From an uncultured bacterium (lineage in GTDB: Bacteria; Bacteroidota; Bacteroidia; Bacteroidales; Bacteroidaceae): DNA of 64,000 nt. The DNA is taken from assembly GCA_905215345.1 (NCBI GenBank), contig CAJMPR010000004.1, forward strand, positions 1-64,000. The letters run 5' to 3'. A model generated the notes under the pieces. The model was given only the letters and a program-made list of their open reading frames with translations. It ran no database searches and was not told the DNA's origin. Position 1 is the stretch's first letter. The number at the start of each line of letters is the position of its first letter. The position numbers were made by a program, and so were the translations under genes. This document shows, piece by piece, positions 8,416 to 18,122 of the stretch.

Positions 8416-11400
8416 ATGTATCTAAGAAAACACTTGGTTTTGATTGGAGGAATCGTAGCTATGCCTTTCATGAACATATCGGCAGGTGATGTAAACGTTG
8501 CGTTACATCGCCCTGTAATAGCCTCCTCGCAACAAGGAAAGTTTCCCGCGTCCAATGTGACCGATGGGGTGATTTCACGTAAATCGACCTGGATGAGTGG
8601 AAAGGAAGCGCGTGCACCTCATATCCTTGATATTAATCTGGAAAGATATTGTGATATCAATAAAGTGATTATCTATACAGGTATTCCGGAATCGGAAAAG
8701 ACGGAGCAGGAAAAGGGGCAGGCCCCCGGATTCTGGTCGATGAAGAATTTTAAGATGCAATATTGGGATGATGCAAACTGGACAGACCTGCCTAATACGG
8801 AATGTACCGAAAATAGGCTGGATAAGATAGAGTTCACGTTTACTCCGCAACTTACTACTTTCCAACTTCGCCTCATATCTACCGATGGCGAACCTATTGC
8901 CATTAATGAGTTTGAAGTATACGGAAAGGAAAAGAAGAACATGCCTGCTCCTGTCGTACAGAACGAGCCATCGGATAACACCCACAAAGAATTGCCTAAG
9001 GACATGTTGATAACGGTAGAGAAAGACATTGTGGGTACTTCTATGAAATATGTTGCTTATAATCAGGGATATTATATACCCGGAAGCAATGTATCCGGCT
9101 GGCTGGAATATTCCAATGTAAATAACTTGCGTGTATGGACTTCCATGAGCGATTATGTTCCTGAAGAAGTGGTTTGGAGCGAAAAGGACTTGTCTACCTT
9201 AGATAAGTTTGAAGGGTACAAGCGCGAATTGCGGAGTAATCCGGAGAAAAATAAGTTCATTAAATGGGAACCGATTCTGGAGAGATGCCGTAAACAGCAA
9301 TTTTCTACCAATTCAATGGTATTTGAATATGCTTTGAAAGAGCTGAAACGCTTGAATATAGATGTTGTATTGCAGATGAACAGTACGGACTTTGACGGTA
9401 CTTGGAGTAATAAGTGGAAACAATGGCAACGGTATTATGCATTGGCATTTTATGCCGCGAAGATAGGAGATGTGGAAATGTTTGCGATGCAAAACGAACC
9501 CAATCACCGTCATTCGGGCCCGATGAAGATTACACAGTACGTAGATGCCATGAAGATTGTGTCGGATGCTGTGTATTGTGCCGTGCAAGATGTAAACAAG
9601 CTCTACGGGAAGCATCTGACATCACGCTTTGTAGGTCCGGTTACGGCAGGTTCCAACGCTAACTGGTGGGCGGCGGTTGTAAAAAGCCTGCGCATCGACT
9701 ATCGTGGATTACCTATGGACAAAGATTTGTTGGATGTGTTTTCCACTCATTCTTATAATCTTCCGGCTGCCGGATATGCCTCCAAGGTTTCGGATATACG
9801 AAAGATTATCGTAGAGAATCATCCTTTGAACCGTCCGCTTCCCGTTGTGTATACCGAAACAGGGCGTTGGATGAATGCTTATCTTATTGATAAACAGGAG
9901 ACAATGGATTCTCCTTCTTTGTTCACGGAGTGGGCGGGTGAATATACCAATAATACGCTCAATCAAGGATATGGTATGTGGGCTTTCAAGTTTGCCAATA
10001 CTACCAGTGGTACTTATCCGCGTGGCATAAAGTCGGGGCATCATTTAATATGGCAAGGTAAGCGTATTGTGGAAGATGCTTATAATAATGTGGCGTTAGG
10101 AAAGAAAGTTACAGACCTGACTTCTTCACGTTCCGCACAAGCGGGAGTTATCACCGATGGAAACAAAACGGATGCTTCTATGTGGGTATCAGCGAATACC
10201 GATGAGGAGAAATGTCTTGAAATCAACTTAGGAAAGAACTGTTCTTTGGGTGCTGCCGTAATCTATACGGGTTCGGAGTATGGAGTCTATACAGGTCCTG
10301 ACCGTGTGAAGAATTTCCGTTTGCAATATTGGGCAGATGGCAGTTGGAAAGATATAGAAGAAACCATTGAGGAGAACGCACGCTATGTTCAATCTTTCTT
10401 TCTGTTCAAAACACCGGTAACAACATCAAAAGTTCGTTTCATTGCTGCCGACAAAGGAAGTATTAAAGTACGCGAAATAAAATTGTTCGATGCAGAATCG
10501 GTAAAGAATATTCCGGAGTCTTATGATGTGAGTGGTATTCAGCGCACCGGACAGGTCGTTCGCCTTTTTGCCAAGGGATTTAAGAACGAACGCCCGCTAT
10601 TGAGTTCCGTAAAATCAGTTTCTGATAATGAGGTAGACGTATTGACTTCTTTCAATCCGGAAGAAATGCGGTATTATATATGGCTTGTACAACGCAAACA
10701 CTCTCAAAATAATCTGACTTTGGATTTGAAGTCATTGAACCTCCCCGCCGGCACCAGGGCATTCGCCGAGGAAGTAAGTGCGAATGCCTATGGTGAAGTG
10801 GTGTGGTCTAAAGAAATTCTGGAGAACGGACAACTATCGTTTGAGCTACCAGCCCAAAGTGTGATGCTTCTTACCATTCCTGTATGTCAGGGCACTATGG
10901 AAACTTTGGTTGCAACAGCGGATGCAACGGTAAAAGGCGGAAAGAATGCCGGAAAAAACTTTGGTAAAGCCAATACGATGAATATAGAAATGAATGCTTC
11001 GCAAGCAAACCGTAATCAAATAAGTTATATCAAGTTCGACCTTTCGAAAGTGGATAGCGTAAATGCCGCACTGCTTCAGGTTTATGGCAGTTCATCAGAT
11101 AAGTCTCCCTACCGTTTCCATGTTTATGCCCTGGATAACAGTAACTGGGATGAGAACTCTTTGAATTGGAATAACGCTCCTGATTTGGAGAAAGAGCAGG
11201 TACGCATAGCCGGGGTAGGGAATACGGCGCATGTGGCGGGCGAAATCGTGGTCAATGGAAATGCTTCCTATCATCAGCTCGATGTAACTTCGTTGGTACG
11301 TAAATGCAAACACAAAGATATAACTTTTGTACTGATCAGAGAACTCAGGCAGTTAGGAGATGATTCGGACAATGGCAAAAGCTGCTATTTTGGTACGAAA

Positions 11401-11436
11401 GAATCTAAAAATCAGCCGTTATTATCAGTTTGGTAA
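8416..11436 (+). CDS. Multidomain clan GH-A-like glycoside hydrolase with two F5/8C domains and a DNRLRE (CBM96-like) domain
   Basis: Secreted protein of 1006 residues (signal peptide ~1-23). Order: F5/8 type C/CBM32-like domain (~25-175), a TIM-barrel-like catalytic part (~205-560), a second F5/8C domain (~562-690), a beta-sandwich (~700-830) typical of the C-terminal part of GH-A enzymes, and a DNRLRE domain (~835-1006; ATVKGGKNAG, SYIKFDLSK, FHVYALDNSNWDENSLNW). Candidate catalytic residues are E361 in AMQNEPNH and E481 in VYTETGRW, spaced as expected for a retaining clan GH-A enzyme. GH39 and GH86 are the closest families I can suggest, but I cannot fix one. It lies directly upstream of susC and is probably an endo- or long-chain-acting enzyme. 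The product is hypothetical at the level of substrate. Confidence 0.7.
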   Translation: MYLRKHLVLIGGIVAMPFMNISAGDVNVALHRPVIASSQQGKFPASNVTDGVISRKSTWMSGKEARAPHILDINLERYCDINKVIIYTGIPESEKTEQEKGQAPGFWSMKNFKMQYWDDANWTDLPNTECTENRLDKIEFTFTPQLTTFQLRLISTDGEPIAINEFEVYGKEKKNMPAPVVQNEPSDNTHKELPKDMLITVEKDIVGTSMKYVAYNQGYYIPGSNVSGWLEYSNVNNLRVWTSMSDYVPEEVVWSEKDLSTLDKFEGYKRELRSNPEKNKFIKWEPILERCRKQQFSTNSMVFEYALKELKRLNIDVVLQMNSTDFDGTWSNKWKQWQRYYALAFYAAKIGDVEMFAMQNEPNHRHSGPMKITQYVDAMKIVSDAVYCAVQDVNKLYGKHLTSRFVGPVTAGSNANWWAAVVKSLRIDYRGLPMDKDLLDVFSTHSYNLPAAGYASKVSDIRKIIVENHPLNRPLPVVYTETGRWMNAYLIDKQETMDSPSLFTEWAGEYTNNTLNQGYGMWAFKFANTTSGTYPRGIKSGHHLIWQGKRIVEDAYNNVALGKKVTDLTSSRSAQAGVITDGNKTDASMWVSANTDEEKCLEINLGKNCSLGAAVIYTGSEYGVYTGPDRVKNFRLQYWADGSWKDIEETIEENARYVQSFFLFKTPVTTSKVRFIAADKGSIKVREIKLFDAESVKNIPESYDVSGIQRTGQVVRLFAKGFKNERPLLSSVKSVSDNEVDVLTSFNPEEMRYYIWLVQRKHSQNNLTLDLKSLNLPAGTRAFAEEVSANAYGEVVWSKEILENGQLSFELPAQSVMLLTIPVCQGTMETLVATADATVKGGKNAGKNFGKANTMNIEMNASQANRNQISYIKFDLSKVDSVNAALLQVYGSSSDKSPYRFHVYALDNSNWDENSLNWNNAPDLEKEQVRIAGVGNTAHVAGEIVVNGNASYHQLDVTSLVRKCKHKDITFVLIRELRQLGDDSDNGKSCYFGTKESKNQPLLSVW

Positions 11437-11451
11437 GATGAAATAAGCGTC

Positions 11452-11480
11452 CGTATGATAGTGCTTTCTTTTCGTACGAT
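11452..11480 (+). promoter_or_regulatory. Candidate regulator operator upstream of susC (direct repeat, 21-bp spacing)
   Basis: CGTATGAT (11452-11459) and CGTACGAT (11473-11480) form a direct repeat exactly 21 bp apart, so on one face of the helix, about 70-100 bp before the susC start. This suits a dimeric AraC-type HTCS output domain. A -7-like GACTTTTG follows at about 11509-11516. I saw no second copy in the other PUL gaps. Confidence 0.4.
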
Positions 11481-11550
11481 TCTTTTATGCTAAGTTTCTC
11501 TTTTTTGTGACTTTTGTTCAGCACATTTAATAATTTAATCTAATTTATAA

Positions 11551-14500
11551 ATGAAAAACAGTCGTTTAAAATTAATCATGTCAGCCATATTTCTAATGAT
11601 CATGGTAGGCATACATGCACAAAATGTACGAGTGACAGGTGTTGTTTCTGATGCACAAGGCTCATTGATTGGAGTGAATGTCCATGTGAAAGGAGGTACC
11701 ACCGGTGTGATTACCGACATGGACGGTAAGTATTCAATCGAAGTACCTTCTAATGCTACACTCATATTCTCTTATATAGGTTATACAGACCAGGAGCATA
11801 AAGTGGGTAATCAAAAAGTGATAAATGTAACCATGACTGAAGATTCCAAACTGTTGGATGAAGTGGTAGTAGTGGGTTACGGTTCTCAACGGAAGAGTGA
11901 TATTGCCACTTCTGTAGCTTCTGTTAAGACAGATGAAATGAAAAGCTTTCCTGCCGGTAATGTGGGTGACATGCTTCGTGGCCGGGTAGCGGGTGTTAAT
12001 GTAACAAGTTCGTCCGGTAGACCGGGTTCCGCTCCTGCAATTACCATTCGCGGTAATCGTTCTATCAGTGCGGCAAATACGCCTTTGTATGTTATTGACG
12101 GTTCTGTATCGAGCAGCGAAGAGTTCAGTACCTTGAGTGCGGAAAGTATCGAATCTATTGAAATCCTGAAAGATGCCGCTTCTCAGGCCATTTATGGTGC
12201 ACGCGCCAGTGACGGTGTTATTTTGGTGACGACTAAACGCGGTCTACAAGGCAAGATGGAAGTGAACTATAATGGATATGTAGGTGTCCAGTCATTGTGG
12301 CGTAATTTTGATTTCTATTCTCCCGAAGAGTATGTGATGTTGAGACGCGAAGCGATGGCAAATGATAAAGATATCATTGATGCTCGTGATATGACTATCT
12401 CGGAAGCATTGAGTGATGATATGATGAAGGCTGTCTGGGCAAACGGTAAGTTTGTAGACTGGGAAGACCTGATGCTGAAAAACGCTCTCTACCAGAACCA
12501 TGATTTGACTGTGCGGGGCGGCACTGATAAGCTTCGTGTTTCGGCAGGGCTCAACTACTTCAATCAGGACGGTATGGTAACCACCGGTTCAGGGTTTCAG
12601 AAAGCCGCTTTCCGTCTGAATGTAGACTATAAAGTGAATAAATGGATCAACTTTGGTATAAATACCTCTTATTCTTTATCTAAGAGCGAACGCGAAGACG
12701 GTAATTTTACGGAATTCATTACCCGCACCCCACTGGCTCAGGTATATAATGAAGACGGCAGTTATACCAAGTATATCAATACAGCCAATGATGTTAATCC
12801 TCTTTACAGGGCACAAAACTATGCACACGAGGTGACTAAAAACAGCTATCGTGTCAATATCTTCCTGGAATTGAAGCCTTTCAAAGGCTTTAACTATCGT
12901 CTCAATACATCTTTCTATAACAGACAACAGGAAGATGGAGAGGCAAAAGGCGTTAATTATCCCGGTGGAGGTGCTACCGCCAAACTGACAAATACAGAGG
13001 ATAGAGACTACCTTATAGAGAATATTTTTACTTACGATGTTCCTATTAAGGATAAGAAGCATAAACTGACCCTTACCGCTGTACAATCTGTAGACCATTC
13101 CGGAACAAAAAGTTTAGGATACTCTACCAGTGACCTGCCGGTAGATATGGACTGGAATTTCATTGCCAATGGTCAGTTTTCGGGTACACCGACCCGTGGC
13201 TTCTCTGAGAACAATCTGGTATCTTTCATGGGACGTGCTTCTTATATCCTTATGGACAGATACATTATGAACATGGCAGTGAGACGCGATGGTTCAAGCC
13301 GTTTCGGTAAGAACAATAAATGGGGTACATTCCCTTCTGTGGCACTGGCATGGCGCGTAAATGAGGAAAGTTTCCTGCGTAATGTATCTTGGATAGATAA
13401 TCTGAAGCTTCGCTTAAGTTATGGTATTGTGGGTAACCAGAATGGTATTGGTAACTATACAACACTCGGTTTGACAGATCAGGAACGTTATGAGTTTGGT
13501 GATAATTCTTATATGGGTTACCTTCCGGGAAGTGAACTTTCGAACCCCAACCTCAAGTGGGAACAATCACGTACCGCCAACTTCGGTGTGGACTTCGGAT
13601 TCTTCAAAAACCGCTTGTCGGGTACGATTGAATACTATAATACAAGAACAACAGACTTGATTGTTAAGCGTGAATTGAATTCTGTATTGGGTTATAAGCA
13701 GATGCTCGATAATCTGGGAGAAACTAAATCGCATGGTGTGGACATCAGCATTAATGGGGATGTGTTCCGTAGTAAGAACTTTACTTGGAGCCTGGGTGCC
13801 AACTTCAGCCAGTATGCCAATGAAATCGTGAAGATTGACAATCAGGTAGACGAGAACGGCAAGCCGTTGAGCCAACCGGGTAATAACTGGTTTGTAGGTC
13901 AGCCTATCAATGTTTATTATGATTATTTGCCGGATGGTATTTATCAGTATGATGATTTCGATATCAAACGTGACGCTTACAATAAGATAATATATGTGTT
14001 GAAACCTACAATCGATACCGATGGAGACGGTATAGCCGACAAAGCATTGGGACGTGATGATAAGGTTGAACCGGGTTCTGTAAAAATCAAGGATGTGAAT
14101 GGCGATGGCAAGATAAATGCGGACGACCGTACTCCTATCTCCAGAGATCCGGACTTTACACTCTCTTTGAATACTACTCTGAAATGGAAAGGTTTTGACT
14201 TCTATATGGATTGGTATGGTGTATCCGGCCGCAAGATCAGAAATGGTTATCTTAACGAATCGAATAGCGGTGGTTCTCTGCAAGGAAAGCTGAACGGCGT
14301 GAAGGTGAATTATTGGACTCCGTTCAATCCATCCAATGAGTTCCCACGTCCCAGTCATAATACGAATGTGACTTATCATGGTTCTTTGGCAATACAAGAT
14401 GCCTCTTATATCCGTTTGCGTACTTTGCAGTTGGGTTATACTTTCCCGACAGCTTGGATAAAGAAGATTCAGCTTCAAAACCTGAGAGTATATGCTACGG

Positions 14501-14610
14501 CAACAAATCTCCTGACATTTACAGACTTTTTGTCTTATAGCCCTGAACTGACACCGGGCGCGTATCCTGAATCAAAACAGTATGTATTCGGAATCAATGT
14601 TTCATTCTAA
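11551..14610 (+). CDS. SusC/RagA-family TonB-dependent outer-membrane transporter
   Basis: Imports oligosaccharides across the outer membrane using the TonB system. Signal peptide (~1-23, ending IHAQ), carboxypeptidase-D regulatory-like domain (~26-105: VTGVVSDAQGSLIGVNVHVK, GYTDQE), the SusC hallmark LDEVVVVGYGSQRKSD, a plug domain (~115-230; RGNRSISAANTPLYVIDG, IEILKDAASQAIYGARASDG) and a beta-barrel ending in the aromatic-terminated strand YVFGINVSF. At 1019 residues it has the normal family length. The SusD partner starts 17 bp after its stop. The GDGKINADDRTPI segment is a calcium-binding-like loop often seen in SusC proteins. No N-terminal anti-sigma interaction domain is present, which agrees with control by an HTCS. 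Confidence 0.95.
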   Translation: MKNSRLKLIMSAIFLMIMVGIHAQNVRVTGVVSDAQGSLIGVNVHVKGGTTGVITDMDGKYSIEVPSNATLIFSYIGYTDQEHKVGNQKVINVTMTEDSKLLDEVVVVGYGSQRKSDIATSVASVKTDEMKSFPAGNVGDMLRGRVAGVNVTSSSGRPGSAPAITIRGNRSISAANTPLYVIDGSVSSSEEFSTLSAESIESIEILKDAASQAIYGARASDGVILVTTKRGLQGKMEVNYNGYVGVQSLWRNFDFYSPEEYVMLRREAMANDKDIIDARDMTISEALSDDMMKAVWANGKFVDWEDLMLKNALYQNHDLTVRGGTDKLRVSAGLNYFNQDGMVTTGSGFQKAAFRLNVDYKVNKWINFGINTSYSLSKSEREDGNFTEFITRTPLAQVYNEDGSYTKYINTANDVNPLYRAQNYAHEVTKNSYRVNIFLELKPFKGFNYRLNTSFYNRQQEDGEAKGVNYPGGGATAKLTNTEDRDYLIENIFTYDVPIKDKKHKLTLTAVQSVDHSGTKSLGYSTSDLPVDMDWNFIANGQFSGTPTRGFSENNLVSFMGRASYILMDRYIMNMAVRRDGSSRFGKNNKWGTFPSVALAWRVNEESFLRNVSWIDNLKLRLSYGIVGNQNGIGNYTTLGLTDQERYEFGDNSYMGYLPGSELSNPNLKWEQSRTANFGVDFGFFKNRLSGTIEYYNTRTTDLIVKRELNSVLGYKQMLDNLGETKSHGVDISINGDVFRSKNFTWSLGANFSQYANEIVKIDNQVDENGKPLSQPGNNWFVGQPINVYYDYLPDGIYQYDDFDIKRDAYNKIIYVLKPTIDTDGDGIADKALGRDDKVEPGSVKIKDVNGDGKINADDRTPISRDPDFTLSLNTTLKWKGFDFYMDWYGVSGRKIRNGYLNESNSGGSLQGKLNGVKVNYWTPFNPSNEFPRPSHNTNVTYHGSLAIQDASYIRLRTLQLGYTFPTAWIKKIQLQNLRVYATATNLLTFTDFLSYSPELTPGAYPESKQYVFGINVSF

Positions 14611-14626
14611 TAAAAAACTGTAGAAC

Positions 14627-16231
14627 ATGAAAAATAAATTATATATAGTAGCTTTGGCGATATCATCCGTTGTGATGTTGCCTTCTTGTGAGGACTATCT
14701 GAACCTTAAATCGAAGACGGATATTACTACTGACTATCTGACAAACTCTCCCGACGGGCTGTATCGTGCGGCAATAGGATTATACAATTTGGATAGAGAA
14801 TTGGCGAAAGGAGATGGCGGCAATCTTTATGTAGTGACTATGTGTGACTACTCTACTGATTTGTTGGCTTTCCGTGCAGGAACAAGTACTGCTCTTGCCA
14901 AACTTGAGAACTTTATGCCGAATAATAGTGATGTGGAGTCATTCTGGCAGCACCACTACTTTATGATTGGTAAGGCCAATGAAATTATTGCGGGAGCAGA
15001 GGCGTTGGGACTTGATAATGAAGTTACCAAGAGAGCATGGGGTGAGGCCAAATTCTTCCGGGGTCGTTCTTATTTTGAACTGTGGAAACGATTTGAACGT
15101 CTTTATCTGAATACTACTCCTACTACGGTAGATAATCTGGAGCGCGATTTCAGCCCGGCTACTACTGAACAGATATTAACGCTGATAAGGACAGATTTGG
15201 ACGATGCGATTGGTGCACTTGACTGGGCGATACCCAACAATGACTACGGGCGTGTTACGAAAGCAACAGCCAAGCATGTAAGGGCGCAGGTTGCCATGTG
15301 GGATAAAGATTATGGCAAGGCGATTCAAGAGTGCGAAGACATCTTTAAAGACGGTACCATGTACTCCATGATGCCTAAGACAGGAGACGTGTTTAATAGT
15401 GCAGATATGCGTTCTTCTGAAGTGCTTTGGTCTTATCAGTTCTCCGAGAACATGGGCGGTGGTGGAAGTGGTACACCTTTGATGGGACACCGCGCCGCTA
15501 TTATTACGACAACCCGTTCACAGTCTAATCCTGATTGTACATTCGAAGCTGCCCAAGGTGGTTACGGTTGGGGACGTGTCTATCCTAATACCTACTTGTT
15601 TGGTTTGTATGATCAGGATAAAGATAACCGCTATAAAGACCTTTTCATTCATACTTTCCGCTATAATGACAAGACTAAGCCTAATTTCGGACAAGAAATA
15701 CCTAAGGATTTATATGGAAAAACTGCCGGTTATATGGAAAAACTGCATCCGATGTCAAAGAAGCACTTTGACCAATGGACTAATGCATCACAACCTGACC
15801 GTACAAGCAGCTTCCGTGACTTGATTGTTTACCGTTTGGCAGAAACCTATTTGATGTGTAGTGAAGCCTATTTTCACCGTGACGGCGGCGACAGTCCCAA
15901 AGCCATTGAATATTACAACAAAACCTGGGAGAGAGCCGGTAATGCTCACGAAGACGGTCCGTTGACTCTCGATATGCTATTAGACGAATATGCCCGTGAA
16001 CTTCACTTTGAAGGGGTACGCTGGCCATTATTAAAGCGTCTTGGGATATTGGGAGAACGCGTTCACCAGCATGGTGGTGACCTTGTATTGGAAGATCCTT
16101 TCCTGGATAAGGATTATGCCGAATGTCGCAAAAATTTTGTAGTAGGCAAGCATGAGACATGGCCTATTCCACAGACTCAGATAGACTTGATGGGAACTGA
16201 TGTATTCCCGCAGAGCGACCCTTGGAAATAA
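14627..16231 (+). CDS. SusD/RagB-family surface glycan-binding lipoprotein
   Basis: Lipid-anchored lid protein that binds glycan and hands it to SusC. The signal sequence ends in the lipobox MLPSC (lipidated Cys ~21), followed by EDYLNLKSKTDI. The helical TPR-like SusD core is recognisable (FFRGRSYFELWKRFERL, AETYLMCSEAYF, YARELHFEGVRWPLLKRLG), and the C-terminal IPQTQIDL is typical. Length 534 is normal. It follows susC closely and precedes a second surface lipoprotein, the standard order of a PUL core. Confidence 0.95.
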   Translation: MKNKLYIVALAISSVVMLPSCEDYLNLKSKTDITTDYLTNSPDGLYRAAIGLYNLDRELAKGDGGNLYVVTMCDYSTDLLAFRAGTSTALAKLENFMPNNSDVESFWQHHYFMIGKANEIIAGAEALGLDNEVTKRAWGEAKFFRGRSYFELWKRFERLYLNTTPTTVDNLERDFSPATTEQILTLIRTDLDDAIGALDWAIPNNDYGRVTKATAKHVRAQVAMWDKDYGKAIQECEDIFKDGTMYSMMPKTGDVFNSADMRSSEVLWSYQFSENMGGGGSGTPLMGHRAAIITTTRSQSNPDCTFEAAQGGYGWGRVYPNTYLFGLYDQDKDNRYKDLFIHTFRYNDKTKPNFGQEIPKDLYGKTAGYMEKLHPMSKKHFDQWTNASQPDRTSSFRDLIVYRLAETYLMCSEAYFHRDGGDSPKAIEYYNKTWERAGNAHEDGPLTLDMLLDEYARELHFEGVRWPLLKRLGILGERVHQHGGDLVLEDPFLDKDYAECRKNFVVGKHETWPIPQTQIDLMGTDVFPQSDPWK

Positions 16232-16276
16232 AGAGTGACTGGTTTTAATTTATGAATCTAATAAAAGAACTATAAT

Positions 16277-18100
16277 ATGAAAAAACTGACATTGGTTTCA
16301 TTTCTTCTGTGCCTGGTTTTTGCCTCCTGTAAAGAGCAGGATGAGGTAAGAATTATGCCGGAATTCAATAATAGTGAAACAGAGGTTACACTATATAAGA
16401 ATGTAGGTTCTTCGGCCACCGTAGTGATAAATACCACGGCAGATGATATAACGGCTGAATATAACGCTGACTGGCTTTCGGTAGACGTTGACAAACGACG
16501 GGTTGTTTACACTATAACGGCCGAAAATGAAACAGGTGATCCACGTACTACTATCGTTAAGCTACATTCCGGTGAGTGGATGAGGGAAGTAACGGTTACC
16601 CAACGCGAGATAGCGGAATCTGATTTGAAGATACTGAAAGTAGGACAGCTTACAGAGGACGGGCTTGGTATGATTTTCTGGGTTGACCCGACTAATCCTG
16701 AGATTGGTAAGGCTATCTCTTTGAAACGTCAGAGCGGTGTGTGTGAGGTTCCTTATAAGATGAATAACGCTTTCTCTACAGTGAATGGCGTAGAAAATAC
16801 GGCTAAGTTTACCAGTCCGGGTTCTAATGATGCTGTTACTTTCTGTACAAGTCTTGGAGAAGGTTGGTATATGCCTGCATCCGGTGAATTGGCTGATTTG
16901 TTTGACGCTTATAATGGTATTGCCCATAATGACCCTGCATTTGTGGCTAACAACACGGAAGCTATTACAGATACGGAGAAAACAGCTCGTGCTAAGTTCG
17001 ATCAAATGTTGACTGACTTGGGTGGAGATGTGATTAATGCGGCTGCAACAGGTGCAGGAGAAAGTTACTGGTCAAGTACGGAAGTTTCTACTGTTGCGGA
17101 TGGTAAGAATATCATTTATGTGCGTTTCGGCAAATACTTGTCACAAGGTGGTTCTAAAGAAGGTACCCGTTTGGCACGTGCCATGAAGTTGGTTGGTAGA
17201 TATAAGTTCCCCGAAGAGCCTGCCACATTATCCGTTTCACCGTCTCAGGTAGAACTGACAAGTGAAGAAGGTGCTACCAAAGAAGTAACAGTGACTACTA
17301 ATAAGAGCTCGTATACATACGTTGTTGAAGGTGAAGACGTAACTTGGCTTAAACATGAACAGAATGATGACAAGGTAACGTTTACTGCGCTGTCTGCTAA
17401 TACAAGTGATGAGGTTCGTAAGGTTACCGTCACGTTTACCGCAGGCTCTGAAGACAATCAGGCTACCTCTATAGTTACTGTAGCTCAGGAAAAAGTACCG
17501 GCCGCCGCTGCTTTCCAGATTGGTGAGTATGTGACGAAAGATGGTGGCGTAGACCTTGCAGAAGGTGGTATTGTATTCTGGACGGAAGGTAATGAAGCCA
17601 AGATATTGTCATTGAAACGTTATGGACCAATGAACTGGATAAATGTGAAGCCTACGGTCTTAACGGGGGTAACAGATGAAGACAACGGAGAAGCCAATAC
17701 GCAATTAATGAAAGACAGTCCCTCAGCAGGAGACATCCCGGTTCTTGCCTATTGTGTGGATGGCTGGTATTGGCCCGCAAGAAATGAGATGGATGCAGTC
17801 TTTAAGGCTTATAATGGTGGTCCTGCTTCTGCTCCGGTAAAACCGGAAGCTATTACGGAAGAAGAAAAAGCGGCTCGTGCAGCATGGGATTTAATTCTTA
17901 CTAATCATGGTGGCGTTATCATGAATACGCAAGCTGCAAGTGCAACAGGTGATAGCTATTTCACCAGTACAGAGCACCCTTCAACTGTGGCAAATGCTTT
18001 CTACGTACGTTTTGGTCAATGGGGTTCGGGATTGGCTGCTGCTAAGAATGCCACAAATCCTGCTCGCTATATACGCCTGATCCGCAAAGTTTCTAAGTAA
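16277..18100 (+). CDS. Surface lipoprotein with duplicated BACON + DUF1566-like units, probable SGBP (SusE/F position)
   Basis: Lipoprotein (lipobox VFASC). It consists of two similar halves: BACON-type Ig domain (~29-112), DUF1566/fibrobacter-succinogenes-like domain (~117-310, with EGWYMPASGELADLFDAYNG, SYWSSTE, YVRFGKY), a second BACON (~315-412) and a second DUF1566-like domain (~415-607, with GWYWPARNEMDAVFKAYNGG, SYFTSTE, FYVRFGQW). The paired motifs show an internal duplication. BACON domains in PUL proteins usually act as spacers or glycan-binding modules. Position after susD suggests a surface glycan-binding protein, but no enzyme activity can be read from it. Confidence 0.8.
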   Translation: MKKLTLVSFLLCLVFASCKEQDEVRIMPEFNNSETEVTLYKNVGSSATVVINTTADDITAEYNADWLSVDVDKRRVVYTITAENETGDPRTTIVKLHSGEWMREVTVTQREIAESDLKILKVGQLTEDGLGMIFWVDPTNPEIGKAISLKRQSGVCEVPYKMNNAFSTVNGVENTAKFTSPGSNDAVTFCTSLGEGWYMPASGELADLFDAYNGIAHNDPAFVANNTEAITDTEKTARAKFDQMLTDLGGDVINAAATGAGESYWSSTEVSTVADGKNIIYVRFGKYLSQGGSKEGTRLARAMKLVGRYKFPEEPATLSVSPSQVELTSEEGATKEVTVTTNKSSYTYVVEGEDVTWLKHEQNDDKVTFTALSANTSDEVRKVTVTFTAGSEDNQATSIVTVAQEKVPAAAAFQIGEYVTKDGGVDLAEGGIVFWTEGNEAKILSLKRYGPMNWINVKPTVLTGVTDEDNGEANTQLMKDSPSAGDIPVLAYCVDGWYWPARNEMDAVFKAYNGGPASAPVKPEAITEEEKAARAAWDLILTNHGGVIMNTQAASATGDSYFTSTEHPSTVANAFYVRFGQWGSGLAAAKNATNPARYIRLIRKVSK

Positions 18101-18122
18101 AATCTATTAAAGAAGAATAACC

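Noticed and set aside
13567..14478. 303-codon minus-strand frame inside susC
   Set aside because: It is antisense to a clear SusC gene; the apparent protein is rich in Ile/Tyr/Thr without domains.
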